DNA from: Paludibacterium yongneupense DSM 18731
GTDB taxonomy: Bacteria; Pseudomonadota; Gammaproteobacteria; Burkholderiales; Chromobacteriaceae
Length of the DNA stretch: 38,751 nt
Assembly (NCBI RefSeq): GCF_000422925.1
Contig: NZ_AUGZ01000037.1
Coordinates: 1 to 38,751 of the forward strand
Direction: 5' to 3'
Each line of letters opens with the position of its first letter. Within the stretch, counting starts at the first letter, position 1. Below, in pieces: positions 36,959 to 38,751 of this stretch. The translations under genes and the position numbers were made by a program. The notes below the pieces were generated by a model, which saw only the letters and a program-made list of their open reading frames with translations, was not told where the DNA came from and made no database searches.

Positions 36959-38233
36959 TCAAGCCGCTTCGGGCTCTTCCGCAGGCAGATCGCCGGTATC
37001 GGCACCGGCGTCGCACAGACTTTCCGAGCGGGCAACGACGGTCGTGGCAAGGGCATTGCCGATCACGTTGGTCGCAGTGCGGAACATATCGAGGAAGTGG
37101 TCTATCCCCAGCAGCAGCAGCACGCCCGCATCCGGCAGATGGAACATCGGCAGCACAGCCGCGACAACCACGAGCGCGGAGCGCGGCACCCCGGCGATTC
37201 CCTTGCTGGTCACGAACAGCACCAGCAGCATGGTGACCTGCTCGCCCAGACTCAGCGGAACGTTATAGACCTGGGCAATGAACAGCGCAGCAAACGACGA
37301 GTACAACATCGACCCGGCCAGATTGAACGAATAACCGAGCGGCAGGACAAAACCGGCGACTTTGTCGCTGACACCGTATTTTTCGAGTTGCTCGAGAACT
37401 TTGGGGTAGGCGGCTTCCGAACTGGCCGTGGCAAAACCGAGCAGGATGGGAACACGCATCGCGCGGATCAAGGCAAACACACCGCCGCGAAGGAAGTAGT
37501 AACCGGCCGCGATCAGCAAGGCCCACAAGGTCAGAGTGGCGATGACAAAATAGCCGAGGAACTTGCCGTACATGGCAAGCACGCCGAGACCGTCGATAGC
37601 GATGGTGCCGGCGACGGCGCCGAACACACCGAGCGGCGCCAGGACCATGACATAGCCGGTCACCTTCAGCATCACATGCGAGATATCGCCGATGACAGAC
37701 ACCAGTGCCGATTGCACCCCGCCCTTGTTGCGCGTGCCGAGCGCAACGCCAAAGAACAGCGAGAATACGACGATCTGCAGAATCTCGTTATTGCTCATCG
37801 CCTCGAAGAAACTCTTCGGGAACATGTGGGCGACGAAGTCCTTGAGGTTGATCGCGCTGGCGGCGATGCCGCTGCTTGCCCCCTGCGCCGGAATCGGCAA
37901 GTTGTAGCCGACCCCCGGCTGCAGCACGTTGACAAACAGCAGTCCCAGCCCGAGCGACACCAGCGAGGCGGCGACAAACCAGGCCATGGCCTTGGCCGTG
38001 ATCCGCCCGACGGCCGAGGCGTCGCTACTCGCGATACCATAGACCAGGGTCGAGAATACCAGCGGGCCGATGATCATTTTGATCATGCGCAGGAATACGT
38101 CGGTACACAGACTGAAGTAGCCGGCCATGGCCTTGGCTGCCGCCGGCGCCAGATAGCTGTGACAGTAGTAGCCAACGCCCATGCCGGCGATCAAGGCGAG
38201 GATGACCCACAGTGTGATGCGATTTTTTTTCAT
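36959..38233 (-). CDS. Dicarboxylate/amino acid:cation symporter (DAACS family)
   Basis: A 424-residue membrane protein with about eight membrane segments and two re-entrant loops, starting MKKNRITLWVILALIAGMGVG. Family landmarks are FLRMIKMIIGPLVFSTL, the Ser-rich hairpin ATASSEAAYPKVLEQLEKYGV, and GYSFNLAGSMLY in transmembrane segment 7. The last is normally FNLDGS/NMDGT; the cation-binding Asp is replaced by Ala here (GCC codon, about residue 303). The C-terminal hairpin FRTATNVIGNALATTVVA is present. It lies 54 nt after aspA on the same strand, suggesting uptake of aspartate or exchange with fumarate/succinate. The changed Asp may alter ion coupling. Confidence 0.9.
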   Translation of the reverse strand: MKKNRITLWVILALIAGMGVGYYCHSYLAPAAAKAMAGYFSLCTDVFLRMIKMIIGPLVFSTLVYGIASSDASAVGRITAKAMAWFVAASLVSLGLGLLFVNVLQPGVGYNLPIPAQGASSGIAASAINLKDFVAHMFPKSFFEAMSNNEILQIVVFSLFFGVALGTRNKGGVQSALVSVIGDISHVMLKVTGYVMVLAPLGVFGAVAGTIAIDGLGVLAMYGKFLGYFVIATLTLWALLIAAGYYFLRGGVFALIRAMRVPILLGFATASSEAAYPKVLEQLEKYGVSDKVAGFVLPLGYSFNLAGSMLYSSFAALFIAQVYNVPLSLGEQVTMLLVLFVTSKGIAGVPRSALVVVAAVLPMFHLPDAGVLLLLGIDHFLDMFRTATNVIGNALATTVVARSESLCDAGADTGDLPAEEPEAA

Positions 38234-38287
38234 GCTGCACTCCTGGTACGTGTTGCCGACCGCCGCAATGCGGCGGCCCGTCGCGTG

Positions 38288-38751
38288 TTAGTGTCGTGTC
38301 GCCATAAAGGGATGCGGTCGTGTCAGATTCTCCGGCCGCAGCACTTCATCCAGCTCCTGCACCGACATCAGCTTGCGCTCGAGGACGATCTCCGACACCC
38401 CGCGCCCGCTGACATGCGCTTCGGAGGCAATCTCGGTGGCATTGGCGTAGCCGATATAGGGGTTGAGCGCGGTGACGATGCCGATCGACTGTTCGACCGA
38501 GCGGCGCAGGGTATCGCGATTCGCGCTGATGCCGTCGACGCACAGATCGGCCAGCACCATGCAGCCCTGGCGCAGGTGGGTGACGCTCTTGAACAGGCTG
38601 TGCGCGATGATGGGTTCGAAGGCATTGAGCTGCAGCTGTCCGGCTTCGGCGGCGAAGGTCACCGTACTGTCATTGCCTATCACTTCGAAAGCGATCTGGT
38701 TGACCACTTCCGGAATCACCGGATTGACTTTGCCCGGCATGATGGACGAGC
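38288..38751 (-). CDS. aspA: Aspartate ammonia-lyase, C-terminal part (runs off window)
   Basis: The visible 154 residues begin at the catalytic loop signature SSIMPGKVNPVIPEVVNQ of the aspartase/fumarase family. They continue with GNDSTVTFAAEAGQLQLNAFEP, CVDGISANRDTLRRSVEQS and the end LRPENLTRPHPFMATRH. The region after NPYIGYANATEIASEAH is typical of aspartase rather than fumarase. The enzyme converts L-aspartate to fumarate and ammonia in the cytoplasm. The N-terminal two thirds lie beyond 38751. It is the upstream partner of the transporter gene. Confidence 0.92.
   Translation of the reverse strand, partial: SSIMPGKVNPVIPEVVNQIAFEVIGNDSTVTFAAEAGQLQLNAFEPIIAHSLFKSVTHLRQGCMVLADLCVDGISANRDTLRRSVEQSIGIVTALNPYIGYANATEIASEAHVSGRGVSEIVLERKLMSVQELDEVLRPENLTRPHPFMATRH

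Overview
The window is a chromosomal segment of a GC-rich betaproteobacterium. A Neisseriales/Chromobacteriaceae relative is my best guess from gene content and protein style, but this is inference and no rRNA or marker tree was available. It falls into an accessory left part (1 to about 11,600), which is clearly lower in GC up to about 7,470 and full of small, partial or broken genes, and a GC-rich core part (about 11,600 to the end).

Left part. Positions 1-5768 are the right end of an integrative conjugative element. They hold the 3' end of an upstream transfer gene (with an apparent frameshift), a TraG-type mating-pair protein, a leftward run of small cargo or regulatory genes, a secreted protein, a tyrosine integrase, and a 48-nt 3' fragment of a tRNA-Ala gene that marks the attachment site. 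Just outside lies a 'mobile mystery protein' A/B pair (Xre-type antitoxin-like protein plus Fic protein). Its promoter region carries six copies of a 16-bp palindrome spaced 32-33 bp apart. Then come an orphan small protein, a divergent AraC regulator/SDR pair, a broken LysR gene and an IS3-type transposase remnant.

Core part. An NHL beta-propeller protein and a soluble chemoreceptor precede ileS. The ileS leader encodes a 16-residue peptide ending in Ile-Ile-Ile-Thr-Ile-Leu, followed by mutually exclusive hairpins and an intrinsic terminator. This is a textbook-style ribosome-mediated attenuator, here placed in front of an aminoacyl-tRNA synthetase gene, and it is the most notable finding of the window. 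After it come katG (convergent with ileS), a PAP2 phosphatase, a DUF2461 protein, a glycerophosphodiester phosphodiesterase, a GT9 glycosyltransferase, and a secreted protein with a glutamine/proline-rich 21-residue tandem repeat. A formaldehyde-detoxification module follows (a divergent LysR regulator, S-(hydroxymethyl)glutathione dehydrogenase, S-formylglutathione hydrolase), then peptidase T, a membrane chemoreceptor, a HAD hydrolase, a radical SAM protein with a CX4CX2C cluster motif, and an aspA-dicarboxylate transporter pair running off the right edge.

How genes work together. The LysR/adhC/fghA set turns formaldehyde into formate and glutathione. AspA and the adjacent symporter probably couple uptake of aspartate or C4-dicarboxylates to fumarate production. 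KatG handles peroxide. The ileS leader should raise synthetase expression when charged tRNA-Ile is scarce. The Fic pair and its operator array look like an autoregulated toxin-antitoxin-like unit. Functions given for recognised families rest on motif reading; no database search was possible.
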